In this document: piece by piece, positions 11,672-20,481 of the stretch
Numbering within the stretch: the stretch's first letter is position 1
Layout of the letters: each line of letters begins with the position of its first letter
Assembly: GCF_002860205.1 (NCBI RefSeq)
Contig: NZ_PGVB01000014.1
Coordinates: 1-64,000 of the forward strand
Origin: Bacillus sp. T33-2
Lineage (GTDB): Bacteria > Bacillota > Bacilli > Bacillales > Cytobacillaceae
Length of the DNA stretch: 64,000 nt
Direction: 5' to 3'
The notes under the pieces: model-generated
What the model saw: only the letters and a program-made list of their open reading frames with translations
Told to the model about the DNA's origin: nothing
Databases searched by the model: none
Translations under genes and position numbers: made by a program

Positions 11672-11931
11672 AACAGAAAGTGTTGAAGAGGAAAAGTAGG
11701 AAAGTGATGCTTTTTAGAGAGAACCATCATCGGCTGAAAGTGGTTCAGGCCTCTCATTTTTTGAAATGCGCCTCAGAGCCCCTGAATGAAAGGAAAAAAG
11801 TCTCAATTAGTTCAGGGCGGGACCTCCCGTTAACAGGAAAAGTTGGGGCCGGAACGCTTAGCGACAGGCCCAAACAGAGTGGAACCGCGCATTAAGCGTC
11901 TCTGTCATTCAAGGACAGAGACGCTTTTTTT
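11672..11931 (+). promoter_or_regulatory. T-box riboswitch, cysteine specifier
   Basis: This leader RNA senses uncharged tRNA-Cys. The specifier segment GAAA-TGC places the cysteine codon TGC at 11767-11769. The T-box sequence AGAGTGGAACCGCG is at 11876-11889. A terminator hairpin (11896-11906 pairing with 11914-11924, plus seven T) ends the leader. The 5' part has the usual stem I landmarks (AGAGAG, GGTTCAGGCCTCTC). When tRNA-Cys is uncharged, read-through into cysE-cysS is expected. The T-box consensus is AGGGTGG, so AGAGTGG is one base off. Confidence 0.92.
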
Positions 11932-11983
11932 GTATCCAAAATTGTTTAAAAAAATTTCTATCCTTACTAATGGAGGAACAGAT

Positions 11984-12652
11984 ATGTTTAAAAAACTGAA
12001 AGAAGATGTAGAAGTTGTCTTTGATCAGGATCCTGCGGCAAGAACTTATTTAGAAGTAGTGCTGACATATTCCGGATTACACGCGATTTGGGCCCATAGA
12101 ATGGCCCACTGGTTATTCAAACGTAAATATTACTTTGTAGCCAGAGTCATTTCCCAGGCCAGCCGCTTTTTTACAGGGATTGAAATCCACCCTGGCGCTA
12201 AAATTGGCCGCCGTTTTTTCATTGACCATGGAATGGGCGTCGTTATCGGGGAAACATGTGAAATAGGTGATAATGTCACCGTGTTCCAGGGAGTGACTCT
12301 TGGCGGAACTGGCAAAGAAAAAGGCAAGCGCCACCCTACGGTGAAAGACAATGTATTGATTTCGACCGGTGCGAAGGTACTTGGATCGATTACGATCGGG
12401 GAGAACTCAAAAATTGGTGCCGGCTCAGTAGTCCTGAAGGATGTGCCGCCGAACTCGACCGTAGTGGGGGTTCCCGGCAGAGTGGTGATCCAGGATGGGG
12501 TAAGGCTGCGAAAGGATTTAAACCACACCGATCTTCCGGACCCGATATCCGACCGTTGCAGAGACATCGAAGTCGAAATACAAAGGCTTAAAAGAGAGCT
12601 TGAAGAGGCTAGAAACGAAAGGAGCAGCACCCATGCCAATACAAATATATAA
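11984..12652 (+). CDS. cysE: CysE, serine O-acetyltransferase
   Basis: CysE makes O-acetyl-L-serine from serine and acetyl-CoA, the committed step of cysteine synthesis. The sequence has the N-terminal SATase helices ([10 protein letters not shown]) and a left-handed beta-helix of hexapeptide repeats carrying the catalytic [12 protein letters not shown] region. I place the start at ATG 11984 behind TGGAGGAACAG, giving 222 residues. Longer in-frame starts would lie inside the T-box terminator. It is first in the T-box-controlled cysE-cysS unit, matching supply of cysteine to its use in tRNA charging. Confidence 0.97.
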   Translation: MFKKLKEDVEVVFDQDPAARTYLEVVLTYSGLHAIWAHRMAHWLFKRKYYFVARVISQASRFFTGIEIHPGAKIGRRFFIDHGMGVVIGETCEIGDNVTVFQGVTLGGTGKEKGKRHPTVKDNVLISTGAKVLGSITIGENSKIGAGSVVLKDVPPNSTVVGVPGRVVIQDGVRLRKDLNHTDLPDPISDRCRDIEVEIQRLKRELEEARNERSSTHANTNI

Positions 12653-14030
12653 TACACTCACCAGGAAAAAGGAAGAATTTATCCCGCTTGAAGAAGGTAA
12701 AGTCAAAATGTATGTATGCGGCCCGACTGTATATAACTATATCCACATCGGAAACGCAAGGCCGGCCATCGTATTTGATACAGTCCGGCGTTATCTCGAG
12801 TACAGGGGCTATGATGTACGCTTTATTTCTAATTTTACAGATGTCGATGATAAGCTGATAAAGGCAGCGAATCAACTGGGTGAGGATGTTCCGGCGATTG
12901 CCGAAAGGTTTATTAATGCTTATTTTGAAGATGTTTCCGCCCTTGGCTGCAATCGGGCCGACGTCCATCCCCGTGTCACTGAGACGATGGATATCATTAT
13001 TTCGTTCATCGGAGCCTTGATTGAAAAAGGATTCGCATACGAGTCCGGGGGAGATGTGTATTTCCGGACGAGGGAATTTGACGGATATGGAAAGCTCTCA
13101 CATCAATCAATTGATGAACTGAGGGTTGGTGCCCGCATACAGGTGGGTGAAAAGAAACAGGATGCGCTTGATTTCGCATTGTGGAAAGCGGCCAAGGAAG
13201 GGGAAATTTACTGGGACAGCCCGTGGGGCAAGGGACGTCCGGGCTGGCATATTGAGTGCTCTGCGATGGCGAGGCAGTACCTTGGAGATACGATTGACAT
13301 CCACGCTGGCGGACAGGATCTGACATTTCCGCACCACGAAAACGAGATTGCCCAATCCGAAGCACTCACGGGAAAAACCTTTGCCCGGTATTGGATGCAT
13401 AATGGTTATATTAATATTGATAATGAAAAAATGTCAAAATCACTTGGGAATTTTGTCCTTGTCCATGACATCATAAAGAAGCACGATCCACAGGTGTTAC
13501 GATTTTTCATGCTGTCCGTCCATTATCGCAATCCGATCAATTACAGCGAAGAGCTGTTGGAAAATACGAAAGCGGCGTTTGACAGGCTGAAAACTTCCTA
13601 CCAGAATCTGAAGCATCGCATCGAAGCAAGCACTAATTTAACAGATGACAATGCGGTTTGGCTGGATAAAATCGATGCCCTCAGGTCCCAATTCATCACT
13701 GAAATGAATGATGACTTCAACACGGCCAATGGCGTCTCTGTTATATTTGAGCTGTCGAAGCTTGCCAACTTGTACTTAATGGAGAAAAACACTTCAGTCC
13801 ATGTGATAGAGTCATTCATCCATCTCTTCGAAGAGCATTTTTCTGTTTTAGGGCTGAAGCTCGAAGATGAACAACTGCTAGATGAAGAAATTGAGTCCTT
13901 GATCGAACAGCGGAACCAGGCACGCAAGGACCGGAATTTTAAGTTGTCCGACGACATCAGGGACCAGCTGAAGGAAATGAACATCATCCTGGAAGACACA
14001 CCTCAGGGCACAAGATGGAAAAGAGGCTGA
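12633..14030 (+). CDS. cysS: CysS, cysteinyl-tRNA synthetase
   Basis: CysS attaches cysteine to tRNA-Cys. The 465-residue class I enzyme has the zinc-ligand Cys29 in [10 protein letters not shown], the HIGH-like motif YIHIGNARP, the zinc-site region GWHIECSAM, and KMSKS at [10 protein letters not shown]. Translation from ATG 12633, with GGAG at 12620-12623, overlaps the cysE 3' end by 20 nt, which suggests coupling. The cysteine T-box upstream of cysE controls both genes. Confidence 0.97.
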   Translation: MPIQIYNTLTRKKEEFIPLEEGKVKMYVCGPTVYNYIHIGNARPAIVFDTVRRYLEYRGYDVRFISNFTDVDDKLIKAANQLGEDVPAIAERFINAYFEDVSALGCNRADVHPRVTETMDIIISFIGALIEKGFAYESGGDVYFRTREFDGYGKLSHQSIDELRVGARIQVGEKKQDALDFALWKAAKEGEIYWDSPWGKGRPGWHIECSAMARQYLGDTIDIHAGGQDLTFPHHENEIAQSEALTGKTFARYWMHNGYINIDNEKMSKSLGNFVLVHDIIKKHDPQVLRFFMLSVHYRNPINYSEELLENTKAAFDRLKTSYQNLKHRIEASTNLTDDNAVWLDKIDALRSQFITEMNDDFNTANGVSVIFELSKLANLYLMEKNTSVHVIESFIHLFEEHFSVLGLKLEDEQLLDEEIESLIEQRNQARKDRNFKLSDDIRDQLKEMNIILEDTPQGTRWKRG

Positions 14031-14034
14031 CTTA

Positions 14035-14451
14035 ATGCTTCATTACGAGGAAAAAGTGGATGAAAAGCAATTGAACAGCCTTGCTCTTGCCTACATGGGG
14101 GATGCCGTGTTTGAAGTTTACGTAAGGCACCATCTCCTTCAAAGCGGAAAGGTAAAGCCGAATAAGCTGCATAAGGAGGCCACGGCATACGTTTCTGCCA
14201 AAGCGCAGGCGCACATCTTGCATAAGCTGATGGATGGGTTGACCGAAGTCGAGGAAGCGGTAGTCAGGCGAGGGCGAAACGCCAAGTCGGGCACCGTGCC
14301 TAAAAATACTGATGTACAAACCTACCGCTATAGTACAGCATTTGAAGCATTGATTGGGTATTTGTATCTTGGCGGCAAGCAGGACAGGCTTCAGCAGCTG
14401 ATAGCGGCTGCTTTCTCGATAGTCGAGGACAAGAAAGGAGGAGCATCATGA
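14035..14451 (+). CDS. mrnC: MrnC, mini-ribonuclease III
   Basis: Mini-III is a dimeric RNase III catalytic domain without a dsRNA-binding domain. It matures 23S rRNA in Bacillus. The 138-residue product has the signature [18 protein letters not shown] with catalytic Asp23. It starts 4 bp after cysS, and its stop overlaps the rlmB start (ATGA), so the three genes are one tight unit. Confidence 0.95.
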   Translation: MLHYEEKVDEKQLNSLALAYMGDAVFEVYVRHHLLQSGKVKPNKLHKEATAYVSAKAQAHILHKLMDGLTEVEEAVVRRGRNAKSGTVPKNTDVQTYRYSTAFEALIGYLYLGGKQDRLQQLIAAAFSIVEDKKGGAS

Positions 14452-15191
14452 GCGAGGAATATATCATTGGAAAAAATCCGGTCATTGAAGTCCTGAAATC
14501 GGGCCGCGACATTAATAAAATATTAATTGCTGAAGGGTCGCAACGGGGCCAGATGCAGAAGATAACCGAACTGGCGAAAGAAGCAAATGTGATTGTGCAA
14601 TTTGTCCCAAAGAAAAAACTGGACCAGCTCAGTGAAGGCAGCCATCAGGGAGTGATTGCCCAGGTGGCAGCCTATGAATATGCGGAGGTGGATGATTTAT
14701 TTGCAGCAGCGGAAAAAAGAGGTGAACCTCCATTCTTTTTGCTGCTTGACGAAATTGAGGATCCGCATAATTTAGGGTCGATCATGAGGACTGCAGATGC
14801 ATCCGGCGCACATGGGATCATCATCCCGAAAAGAAGGGCCGTCGGGCTGACAGCCACCGTCGCAAAGGCTTCAACAGGGGCGATTGAGTATATACCCGTT
14901 GCCAGGGTCACTAATATGGCACGAACAATTGATGAACTGAAAGAGCGGGGGATCTGGATAGCCGGAACAGATGCAGCTGGCAACCAGGATTACCGGACGA
15001 TGGATGGGACCCTTCCTCTTGGCCTTGTCATTGGCAGTGAGGGCAAAGGAATGGGAAGGCTGATCAGGGAAAAATGTGATTTTCTGCTGCGGCTCCCAAT
15101 GGCGGGCCGGGTCACGTCCTTGAATGCCTCGGTCGCAGCCGCCCTTTTAATGTATGAAGTTTATCGAAAACGCCGTCCTCCAGAGGCATAA
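14448..15191 (+). CDS. rlmB: RlmB-type 23S rRNA 2'-O-methyltransferase
   Basis: This SPOUT (TrmH-family) methyltransferase has an N-terminal substrate-binding domain and a knotted SAM-binding domain. Motif 1 is [19 protein letters not shown], motif 2 is IGSEGKGM, and motif 3 is [14 protein letters not shown]. Length 247 is normal. By homology it methylates a guanosine in 23S rRNA; the exact target in Firmicutes is less certain. It overlaps mrnC by 4 nt. Confidence 0.93.
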   Translation: MSEEYIIGKNPVIEVLKSGRDINKILIAEGSQRGQMQKITELAKEANVIVQFVPKKKLDQLSEGSHQGVIAQVAAYEYAEVDDLFAAAEKRGEPPFFLLLDEIEDPHNLGSIMRTADASGAHGIIIPKRRAVGLTATVAKASTGAIEYIPVARVTNMARTIDELKERGIWIAGTDAAGNQDYRTMDGTLPLGLVIGSEGKGMGRLIREKCDFLLRLPMAGRVTSLNASVAAALLMYEVYRKRRPPEA

Positions 15192-15193
15192 AT

Positions 15194-15703
15194 ATGGATA
15201 TCCTGCTTGTGGATGGTTACAACATTATCGGGGCATGGCCGGAACTGAGCAATCTCAAGAATAAGGAATTTTCCGCCGCCAGGGATCTTCTCGTTGAAAA
15301 AATGGCTGAATACCAGGCTTATACTGGTTATCGGGTAATCGTCGTTTTCGATGCCCATTTCGTCCAGGGCATTGAAAAAAAACATAAAAATTTTAAAGTG
15401 GAAGTCATTTTCACCCGGGAAAACGAAACCGCTGATGAACGGATTGAAAAATTGGCGATCGAACTGAGTAACCGCAAGACACAGATTCATGTGGCGACGT
15501 CGGATTTTACTGAACAATGGGCCATTTTTGGGCAGGGAGCGTTAAGAAAGTCAGCCAGGGAATTACTGATTGAGATGAATATGATTGAGAGCCGAATTGG
15601 AAAGCGCGTAAAAAAAATCCAGGAAAAGAAACCAGTTTCCAAAATACCACTCAGCGATGAAGTGGCAGAAATTTTCGAAAAATGGCGCCGCGGGGAAAAG
15701 TGA
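15194..15703 (+). CDS. rae1: Rae1 (YacP), ribosome-associated mRNA endonuclease
   Basis: Rae1 is a NYN/PIN-like endonuclease that cleaves certain mRNAs in the ribosomal A site of B. subtilis. The 169-residue protein begins with the motif LLVDGYNIIGAW (Asp7) and contains the acidic FDAH and ATSDFTEQ segments of the fold. It starts 2 bp after rlmB. The clustering of mrnC, rlmB and rae1 makes this an rRNA/mRNA processing group. Confidence 0.93.
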   Translation: MDILLVDGYNIIGAWPELSNLKNKEFSAARDLLVEKMAEYQAYTGYRVIVVFDAHFVQGIEKKHKNFKVEVIFTRENETADERIEKLAIELSNRKTQIHVATSDFTEQWAIFGQGALRKSARELLIEMNMIESRIGKRVKKIQEKKPVSKIPLSDEVAEIFEKWRRGEK

Positions 15704-15707
15704 GTGG

Positions 15708-15737
15708 TTGACGCTAAAAAAACCCGTGCTGTATAAT
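15708..15737 (+). promoter_or_regulatory. sigH promoter
   Basis: TTGACG (15708-15713) and TATAAT (15732-15737) are 18 nt apart, immediately after rae1. In B. subtilis the equivalent promoter is SigA-dependent and repressed by AbrB. Confidence 0.8.
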
Positions 15738-15773
15738 ATTTCTATCTATGGATGTTCGGGCGGGGGGATCTAA

Positions 15774-16424
15774 GTGAATACAGACTTCAGGGCAAAGATG
15801 AACATGAGATATGCCGAACTAGAGGATGAAGTGATTGTAGAAGCGGTTCACAGCGGAGAAAGTGAAGCGCTGGATTTTTTGATCCATAAGTACCGGAATT
15901 TTGTCCGTGCGAAGGCCAGATCATACTTTTTAATCGGTGCTGACAAAGAAGATATCATCCAGGAAGGCATGATTGGACTTTATAAAGCAATCAGGGATTT
16001 TAAAGAGGACAAGCTTACCTCGTTCAAGGCATTTGCAGAGCTCTGTATCACGAGGCAGATTATCACCGCGATAAAAACGGCCACAAGGCAAAAGCATATC
16101 CCGCTGAACTCGTATGTATCACTGGACAAGCCTATCTATGACGAAGAATCTGACAGAACCCTCATGGATGTATTGTCCGGAGCAAAAGTAATGGATCCCG
16201 AAGAATTGATCATCAACCAGGAAGAGTTTGACCAGATAGAAGATAAAATGTCGGAATTGTTAAGCGACCTGGAGAAAAAGGTCCTTGCCCTGTATCTGGA
16301 TGGTCAATCTTACCAGGAAATTTCCGAAGAACTGAACCGCCATGTGAAATCAATTGACAACGCCCTGCAGCGGGTCAAACGCAAACTCGAAAAGTACCTT
16401 GAAGTAAGGGAACTGTCAGTCTAG
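15774..16424 (+). CDS. sigH: SigH, early-sporulation/stationary-phase sigma factor
   Basis: SigH directs RNA polymerase to transition-state genes, including those for sporulation and competence. The 216-residue protein is of the sigma-70 type: region 2 (YRNFVRAKARSYFLIGADKEDIIQEG, here abbreviated from about 38-66) and region 4 (SYQEISEELNRHVKSID, DNA recognition helix) are nearly those of B. subtilis. Start is GTG 15774 behind CGGGGGGATC. Its presence points to a spore-forming organism, as does cwlD. Confidence 0.97.
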   Translation: MNTDFRAKMNMRYAELEDEVIVEAVHSGESEALDFLIHKYRNFVRAKARSYFLIGADKEDIIQEGMIGLYKAIRDFKEDKLTSFKAFAELCITRQIITAIKTATRQKHIPLNSYVSLDKPIYDEESDRTLMDVLSGAKVMDPEELIINQEEFDQIEDKMSELLSDLEKKVLALYLDGQSYQEISEELNRHVKSIDNALQRVKRKLEKYLEVRELSV

Positions 16425-16475
16425 TATTTTACGTAAAACTGCCATAAACCCGTCTTTTATTCTAGCTGCCGCTTA

Positions 16476-16504
16476 TTGACATGTACTACCAGCCGTGTTA
16501 CATT
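16476..16504 (+). promoter_or_regulatory. candidate promoter for rpmG-secE
   Basis: TTGACA (16476-16481) is 17 nt from TACATT (16499-16504), which has an extended -10 TG at 16496-16497. It lies in the 187-bp gap after sigH. Confidence 0.6.
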
Positions 16505-16611
16505 TTTAAGGACGTAAAAAGACAGGCTAGCTATAGCGCCGGCCATCTGCCTGGATCACGGTTAATCCAGGGTTTACAGGCGCTTTCGCTTTCCAGTTGG
16601 CAGGTGTCATA

Positions 16612-16761
16612 ATGAGAAAAAAGGTTATTCTTGCTTGTGTGGAATGCGGGTCCCGCAATTACACTACGATGAGTAATAAACAGTCTCAAACAGAACGGCT
16701 GCAATTGCAGAAATTCTGTGATAAATGCAATGCTCATACAGTCCACCGAGAAACGAAGTAA
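16612..16761 (+). CDS. rpmG: Ribosomal protein bL33 (zinc-binding form)
   Basis: This 49-residue 50S protein reads [16 protein letters not shown] at its start and ends HTVHRETK. It keeps all four cysteines (C9, C12, C36, C39), so it is the zinc-binding C+ paralogue. Zinc-free paralogues, if any, are not in the window. ATG 16612 has a modest AGGTG ribosome binding site. The sigH-rpmG-secE-nusG order is standard for Bacillus. Confidence 0.95.
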   Translation: MRKKVILACVECGSRNYTTMSNKQSQTERLQLQKFCDKCNAHTVHRETK

Positions 16762-16809
16762 CTGTTAATTGATAGATTCAAGTGCATATCCATAAGTGGA
16801 GGTCAAATA

Positions 16810-16992
16810 ATGCAACGCATCTTTAATTTTTTCCGAGAAGTTGGCCGTGAAATGAGGAAAGTCAGCTGGCCGAAGCGCCGTGAGCTGACAAGATATACAA
16901 TAACCGTTCTGTCTACCGTTGTATTTGCTGCACTGTTCTTTGCGGTACTGGATCTCGGTATTTCTGAATTGGTTCGCCTTATTCTTGAATAA
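16810..16992 (+). CDS. secE: SecE, preprotein translocase subunit
   Basis: SecE clamps the SecY channel in the membrane. The 60-residue Gram-positive form has an amphipathic N-terminal helix (EVGREMRKVSWPKRRELTRY) and one transmembrane helix (about 32-53). ATG 16810 follows GGAGGTCAAATA. Its partner secY is at 51.9 kb. Confidence 0.96.
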   Translation: MQRIFNFFREVGREMRKVSWPKRRELTRYTITVLSTVVFAALFFAVLDLGISELVRLILE

Positions 16993-17006
16993 CTCCTGCT
17001 GTCTCA

Positions 17007-17015
17007 TGGTATAAT
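17007..17015 (+). promoter_or_regulatory. candidate extended -10 promoter before nusG
   Basis: TGG-TATAAT forms an extended -10 element. The only -35 candidate (TTGAAT, 16985-16990, overlapping the secE end) is at 19 nt spacing. Confidence 0.45.
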
Positions 17016-17041
17016 GGAGAATATAGCAGGAAAATGTTTGT

Positions 17042-17065
17042 AAAGCCCGGCAACGGGTTTTTTAT
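17042..17065 (+). terminator. terminator or attenuator between secE and nusG
   Basis: AAAGCCCG (17042-17049) pairs with CGGGTTTT (17054-17061) around a GCAA loop and is followed by more T. It lies about 90 bp before nusG. If the 17010 promoter is real, this would attenuate it. Confidence 0.65.
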
Positions 17066-17125
17066 TTTGGAAATTTACAATCATTGTTAAATGACAAAAT
17101 GATAGCAAATGAAGCTTTAAACGCA

Positions 17126-17149
17126 GGGAGGGAAGGACAGTTTAGTCCT
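17126..17149 (+). promoter_or_regulatory. nusG ribosome binding site followed by a small hairpin
   Basis: The only good Shine-Dalgarno sequence, GGGAGGGA, ends about 21 nt before the nusG ATG. Between them AGGAC (17134-17138) pairs with GTCCT (17145-17149). Folding this hairpin brings the effective spacing to about 5-6 nt. An in-frame stop (TAA, 17149-17151) rules out an earlier start. Confidence 0.55.
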
Positions 17150-17154
17150 AAGCG

Positions 17155-17688
17155 ATGGAAAAGAATTGGTATGTAGTTCATACGTACTCCGGCTACGAAA
17201 ACAAGGTGAAAACCAATCTGGAGAAACGTGTAGAGTCTATGGGAATGCAGGATAAAATCTTCCGCGTCATCGTACCGGAAGACGAAGAAACAGATTTCAA
17301 GAACGGGAAGAAGAAAGTAGTCAAACGCAAAACGTTCCCCGGTTATGTATTAGTAGAATTGGTCATGACAGATGATTCCTGGTACGTGGTCCGCAATACA
17401 CCCGGTGTAACCGGCTTTGTTGGCTCTGCTGGTTCCGGATCGAAACCAACTCCGCTGCTTCCTGAGGAAGTAGCGACAATACTTAAGCGTATGGGAGTAG
17501 AAGAGAAACGGATTGATGTGGACTACGAGATCGGGGAGACCGTGCAGGTGTCCGAAGGGCCGTTTACTAACTTTACAGGTTCAGTTGAGGAGATTGATAA
17601 GGACAAAGGCAAGCTAAAAGTGCTTGTCAATATGTTTGGGCGCGATACCCCGGTTGAGCTCGAGTTTTCACAGATCAAAAAATTATAA
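17155..17688 (+). CDS. nusG: NusG, transcription elongation/termination factor
   Basis: NusG binds the RNA polymerase clamp, modulates pausing and couples to ribosomes. The 177-residue protein has the N-terminal NGN domain (starting MEKNWYVVHTYSGYENKV) and a C-terminal KOW domain (about 125-155, EGPFTNFTGSVEEID). The start must be ATG 17155 because a stop codon lies in frame just before it, leaving an unusually long gap to the Shine-Dalgarno sequence that a hairpin could bridge. Confidence 0.97.
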   Translation: MEKNWYVVHTYSGYENKVKTNLEKRVESMGMQDKIFRVIVPEDEETDFKNGKKKVVKRKTFPGYVLVELVMTDDSWYVVRNTPGVTGFVGSAGSGSKPTPLLPEEVATILKRMGVEEKRIDVDYEIGETVQVSEGPFTNFTGSVEEIDKDKGKLKVLVNMFGRDTPVELEFSQIKKL

Positions 17689-17735
17689 TTTGAAATAACT
17701 TGAAATCAACTTGGAAAAGTGGTAATATTTCATAG

Positions 17736-17798
17736 GTCAGTATGTCTCGGCAACCCGAGACTGACTTATGTCAAGTTCTTTATTCTTTATATAAAGAA
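17736..17798 (+). other. bulged hairpin and perfect palindrome upstream of rplK
   Basis: GTCAG (17736-17740) pairs with CTGAC (17761-17765), and TCTCGG (17745-17750) pairs with CCGAGA (17755-17760), leaving a one-sided bulge TATG. A 16-bp perfect palindrome, TTCTTTATATAAAGAA, follows at 17783-17798. No run of T follows the first hairpin. The role is unknown; leader regulation or RNA processing for rplK-rplA is possible. Confidence 0.5.
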
Positions 17799-17859
17799 AG
17801 ATTTGAGTGGGAGGGTAAAACCCTATTACCACATCACGGACTTTAAGGAGGTGTGTCTC

Positions 17860-18285
17860 GTGGCTAAAAAAGTAATTAAGGTTGTAAAATTGCAAATTCC
17901 TGCAGGTAAAGCTAATCCGGCGCCACCAGTTGGTCCTGCATTGGGTCAAGCAGGTGTAAACATCATGGGATTCTGTAAGGAGTTCAACGCTCGTACAGCT
18001 GACCAGGCTGGTTTGATCATTCCTGTTGAGATTACGGTTTTTGAAGACCGTTCATTTACATTTATTACGAAAACTCCTCCTGCTGCCGTTCTTCTGAAAG
18101 TAGCAGCTGGAATTCAGTCTGGTTCTGGTGAACCAAACCGTAATAAAGTGGCAACAGTCAAGCGCGATAAAGTACGCGAGATTGCTGAACAAAAAATGCC
18201 TGACCTGAACGCTGCAAGCGTTGATGCGGCTATGCGCATGGTCGAAGGTACTGCACGCAGCATGGGAATCGTCATCGAAGACTAA
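17860..18285 (+). CDS. rplK: Ribosomal protein uL11
   Basis: L11 forms the GTPase-associated centre on 23S rRNA and is needed for stringent RelA activation. The 141-residue product has the proline-rich segment [16 protein letters not shown] near its start and the rRNA-binding C-terminal domain. Start is GTG 17860 behind AAGGAGGTGTGTCTC. A longer in-frame reading would run through the upstream hairpin and gives no homology, so it was rejected. Confidence 0.96.
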   Translation: MAKKVIKVVKLQIPAGKANPAPPVGPALGQAGVNIMGFCKEFNARTADQAGLIIPVEITVFEDRSFTFITKTPPAAVLLKVAAGIQSGSGEPNRNKVATVKRDKVREIAEQKMPDLNAASVDAAMRMVEGTARSMGIVIED

Positions 18286-18315
18286 TTTCCATGTTTTAGG
18301 CAAGGGATGATGAGG

Positions 18316-18440
18316 GGTTGCGACGCTGAACACGATTCACTCGCAACCTTTATTCTGTCCAACATAAGTGTCTGGCACGTTCCAGGCGCTTGTCGTATGA
18401 CTAGCATCGGTGCCTGCTGGTGCCACGCTTGTCGTCGTGG
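18316..18440 (+). repeat. structured rplK-rplA spacer with REP-like palindrome
   Basis: The 196-bp spacer holds an 8-bp stem (GGTTGCGA 18316-18323 with TCGCAACC 18341-18348), an imperfect palindrome from 18371 to 18414 (GGCAC ... GTGCC, with GTC-GAC at its centre), the 10-bp direct repeat CGCTTGTCGT at 18387 and 18426, and a CCACG/CGTGG stem. The GTGTCTGGCAC/GGTGCCTG arms look like dispersed REP-type palindromes I associate with Bacillus genomes. It may be a mobile repeat, an L1-binding leader, or both. Confidence 0.45.
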
Positions 18441-18481
18441 GAGGTTATTCCGTTAAAACCACAATCAAGGAGGAAATTGAA

Positions 18482-19180
18482 ATGGCAAAAAAAAGCAAGA
18501 AGTTTTTAGAAGCCGCTAAGCTTGTTGACCGTACAAAAGCTTATGATGTGGCAGAAGCAATTGAGCTTGCTAAAAAAACAAGCACAGTTAAATTTGACGC
18601 AACTGTTGAAGCAGCATTTCGTTTGGGTGTAGACCCTAAGAAAGCTGACCAGCAAATCCGCGGAGCAGTTGTCCTGCCAAACGGAACTGGTAAAACTCAG
18701 CGTGTACTTGTATTCGCAAAAGGTGAAAAAGTGAAGGAAGCAGAAGCTGCCGGAGCTGATTATGTAGGAGATGCAGAATACATCAACAAAATCCAGCAAG
18801 GCTGGTTTGAATTTGATGTAATCGTTGCTACCCCTGACATGATGGGTGAAGTTGGTAAGCTTGGACGTGTATTAGGTCCTAAAGGCTTAATGCCAAACCC
18901 TAAGACAGGAACAGTAACTTTCGATGTTACACGGGCAGTAAATGAAATTAAAGCAGGTAAAGTGGAATACCGTGTTGATAAAGCGGGTAACATCCATGTG
19001 CCGATCGGAAAAGTATCTTTCGAAGATCAGAAGCTGATTGAAAACTTCACTACTATCTTTGAAACAATGCTAAAAGTGAAGCCGTCTGCTGCTAAAGGAA
19101 CCTACATGAAGAACGTTACAGTATCCACTACAATGGGCCCTGGCGTGAAAGTAGATCCAGCAACAGTATCTGCGAAATAA
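18482..19180 (+). CDS. rplA: Ribosomal protein uL1
   Basis: L1 builds the mobile L1 stalk that helps release E-site tRNA. The 232-residue length is exactly the Bacillus norm. The start at ATG 18482 is behind AAGGAGGAAATTGA, and the product begins [17 protein letters not shown]. The [24 protein letters not shown]-type L1 signature (here starting [11 protein letters not shown]) is present near residue 120. It is separated from rplK by a structured spacer. Confidence 0.96.
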   Translation: MAKKSKKFLEAAKLVDRTKAYDVAEAIELAKKTSTVKFDATVEAAFRLGVDPKKADQQIRGAVVLPNGTGKTQRVLVFAKGEKVKEAEAAGADYVGDAEYINKIQQGWFEFDVIVATPDMMGEVGKLGRVLGPKGLMPNPKTGTVTFDVTRAVNEIKAGKVEYRVDKAGNIHVPIGKVSFEDQKLIENFTTIFETMLKVKPSAAKGTYMKNVTVSTTMGPGVKVDPATVSAK

Positions 19181-19184
19181 GGTA

Positions 19185-19213
19185 TTGACAACTTAGAATA
19201 CATTTAATATAAT
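19185..19213 (+). promoter_or_regulatory. consensus SigA promoter of rplJ-rplL
   Basis: TTGACA (19185-19190) and TATAAT (19208-19213) match the consensus fully, with 17-nt spacing. This is the best promoter in the window and gives the stalk proteins their own strong transcription start. Confidence 0.9.
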
Positions 19214-19244
19214 GTATTCTGTTGTGAAAAATAGAATAACATTT

Positions 19245-19363
19245 GTACCGCAGACAGCAGGTGCCTGAAGGCTTAATTTCCTGCCGAGGTCATACGATAG
19301 ATTTTAATTGTGTAACTATTGTATACAGCCTCCATGTCTGTCCGGCATGGAGGCTTTTTATTT
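19245..19363 (+). promoter_or_regulatory. L10 leader with attenuator
   Basis: The segment GCAGACAGCAGG ... AATTTCCTGCCGAGG matches the binding element of the L10(L12)4 complex known upstream of rplJ in Firmicutes. A perfect 9-bp terminator stem (GCCTCCATG 19328-19336 with CATGGAGGC 19346-19354, then T5) completes the attenuator. Excess L10-L12 is expected to favour termination. Confidence 0.85.
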
Positions 19364-19402
19364 GGCCGGTATAAATGCAGAAAAACTACAGGAGGTGTAA
19401 GG

Positions 19403-19903
19403 ATGAGCAGCGCTATCGAACAAAAGAAATTAATCGTAGACGAAATTGCTGACAAACTGAAAGCAAGTAAATCTACAATCGTTGTTGACTACCGCGGATT
19501 GAATGTTGCTGAAGTAACTGAACTTCGCAAACAGCTTCGTGATGCTGGCATCGACTTCAAAGTTTACAAAAACACGATGACTCGCCGTGCCGCTGAAGTG
19601 GCTGAGCTTGCTGGTCTAAATGAAGCATTAACAGGACCAAACGCAATTGCATTCAGTAATGAAGACGTAGTTGCACCTGCGAAAATCCTTAATGATTTCG
19701 CAAAAACACACGAAGCTCTTGAAATCAAGGCTGGTGTGATCGAAGGAAACGTTGCAACTGTTGAAGAAATCAAGGCACTTGCAGACCTGCCGTCTCGCGA
19801 AGGCTTGCTTTCCATGTTGCTCAGCGTACTTCAAGCTCCAATCCGCAATCTTGCTCTTGCTGCAAAAGCTGTTGCAGACCAAAAAGAAGAACAAGGTGCG
19901 TAA
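19403..19903 (+). CDS. rplJ: Ribosomal protein uL10
   Basis: L10 anchors L7/L12 dimers to the ribosomal stalk and represses its own operon through the leader. From ATG 19403, behind AGGAGGTGTAAGG, the product has 166 residues, the normal length. It begins [19 protein letters not shown], has the [10 protein letters not shown] rRNA-binding segment, and ends in the long helix that binds L12 dimers. Earlier in-frame starts lie inside the attenuator hairpin. Confidence 0.96.
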   Translation: MSSAIEQKKLIVDEIADKLKASKSTIVVDYRGLNVAEVTELRKQLRDAGIDFKVYKNTMTRRAAEVAELAGLNEALTGPNAIAFSNEDVVAPAKILNDFAKTHEALEIKAGVIEGNVATVEEIKALADLPSREGLLSMLLSVLQAPIRNLALAAKAVADQKEEQGA

Positions 19904-19960
19904 GCTAGACTTATCGGTTAACTATTAATAAATCAAAAAATTCGAGGAGGATATTTAATC

Positions 19961-20323
19961 ATGACTAAAGAACAAATCATTGAAGCAGTTAAAAATATGA
20001 CTGTTTTAGAACTTAACGATCTAGTAAAAGCAATTGAAGAAGAGTTCGGCGTAACTGCTGCTGCTCCTGTAGCAATGGTAGGAGGCGGCGCTGGTGAAGC
20101 TGCTGCTGAGAAGACTGAATTCGATGTAGTATTGGCAAGCCCTGGCGACCAGAAGATCAAAGTTATCAAGGTTGTCCGTGAAATCACTGGTCTTGGCCTG
20201 AAAGAAGCAAAAGACCTTGTTGACAACACTCCAAAAGCTCTTAAAGAAGGCATCTCTAAAGAAGAAGCTGAAGAACTTAAAGCTAAGCTTGAAGAAGTTG
20301 GAGCTAACGTAGAAGTTAAGTAA
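19961..20323 (+). CDS. rplL: Ribosomal protein bL12 (L7/L12)
   Basis: L12 dimers recruit translational GTPases such as the EF-G and EF-Tu encoded at 30-34 kb. The 120-residue protein has the N-terminal dimerisation helices, an alanine/glycine-rich hinge (about 36-50) and the globular C-terminal domain with [19 protein letters not shown] 19961 follows CGAGGAGGATATTTAATC. A terminator follows it. Confidence 0.97.
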   Translation: MTKEQIIEAVKNMTVLELNDLVKAIEEEFGVTAAAPVAMVGGGAGEAAAEKTEFDVVLASPGDQKIKVIKVVREITGLGLKEAKDLVDNTPKALKEGISKEEAEELKAKLEEVGANVEVK

Positions 20324-20331
20324 TAAACCTG

Positions 20332-20364
20332 AAAAAAGCTCGCTGTTAAAGCGGGCTTTTTTTT
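20332..20364 (+). terminator. terminator after rplL
   Basis: AAAAAAGCTCGCT pairs with AGCGGGCTTTTTT (one T-G wobble) around GTTAA, ending in eight T. Confidence 0.85.
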
Positions 20365-20402
20365 ACCCGGTGAATGCAGCCGGCCTTTCCGGTTTATCTT
20401 TT

Positions 20403-20431
20403 TTGCATTTCGATAAGCATTTGCTTATAAT
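20403..20431 (+). promoter_or_regulatory. promoter of the ybxB methyltransferase gene
   Basis: TTGCAT (20403-20408) and TATAAT (20426-20431) are 17 nt apart, 51 bp before the start codon. Confidence 0.7.
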
Positions 20432-20481
20432 TACCGGACGAAGGCTTTTGTTGTTTTTAACGTGTGCAGAGGTGAAATGTC

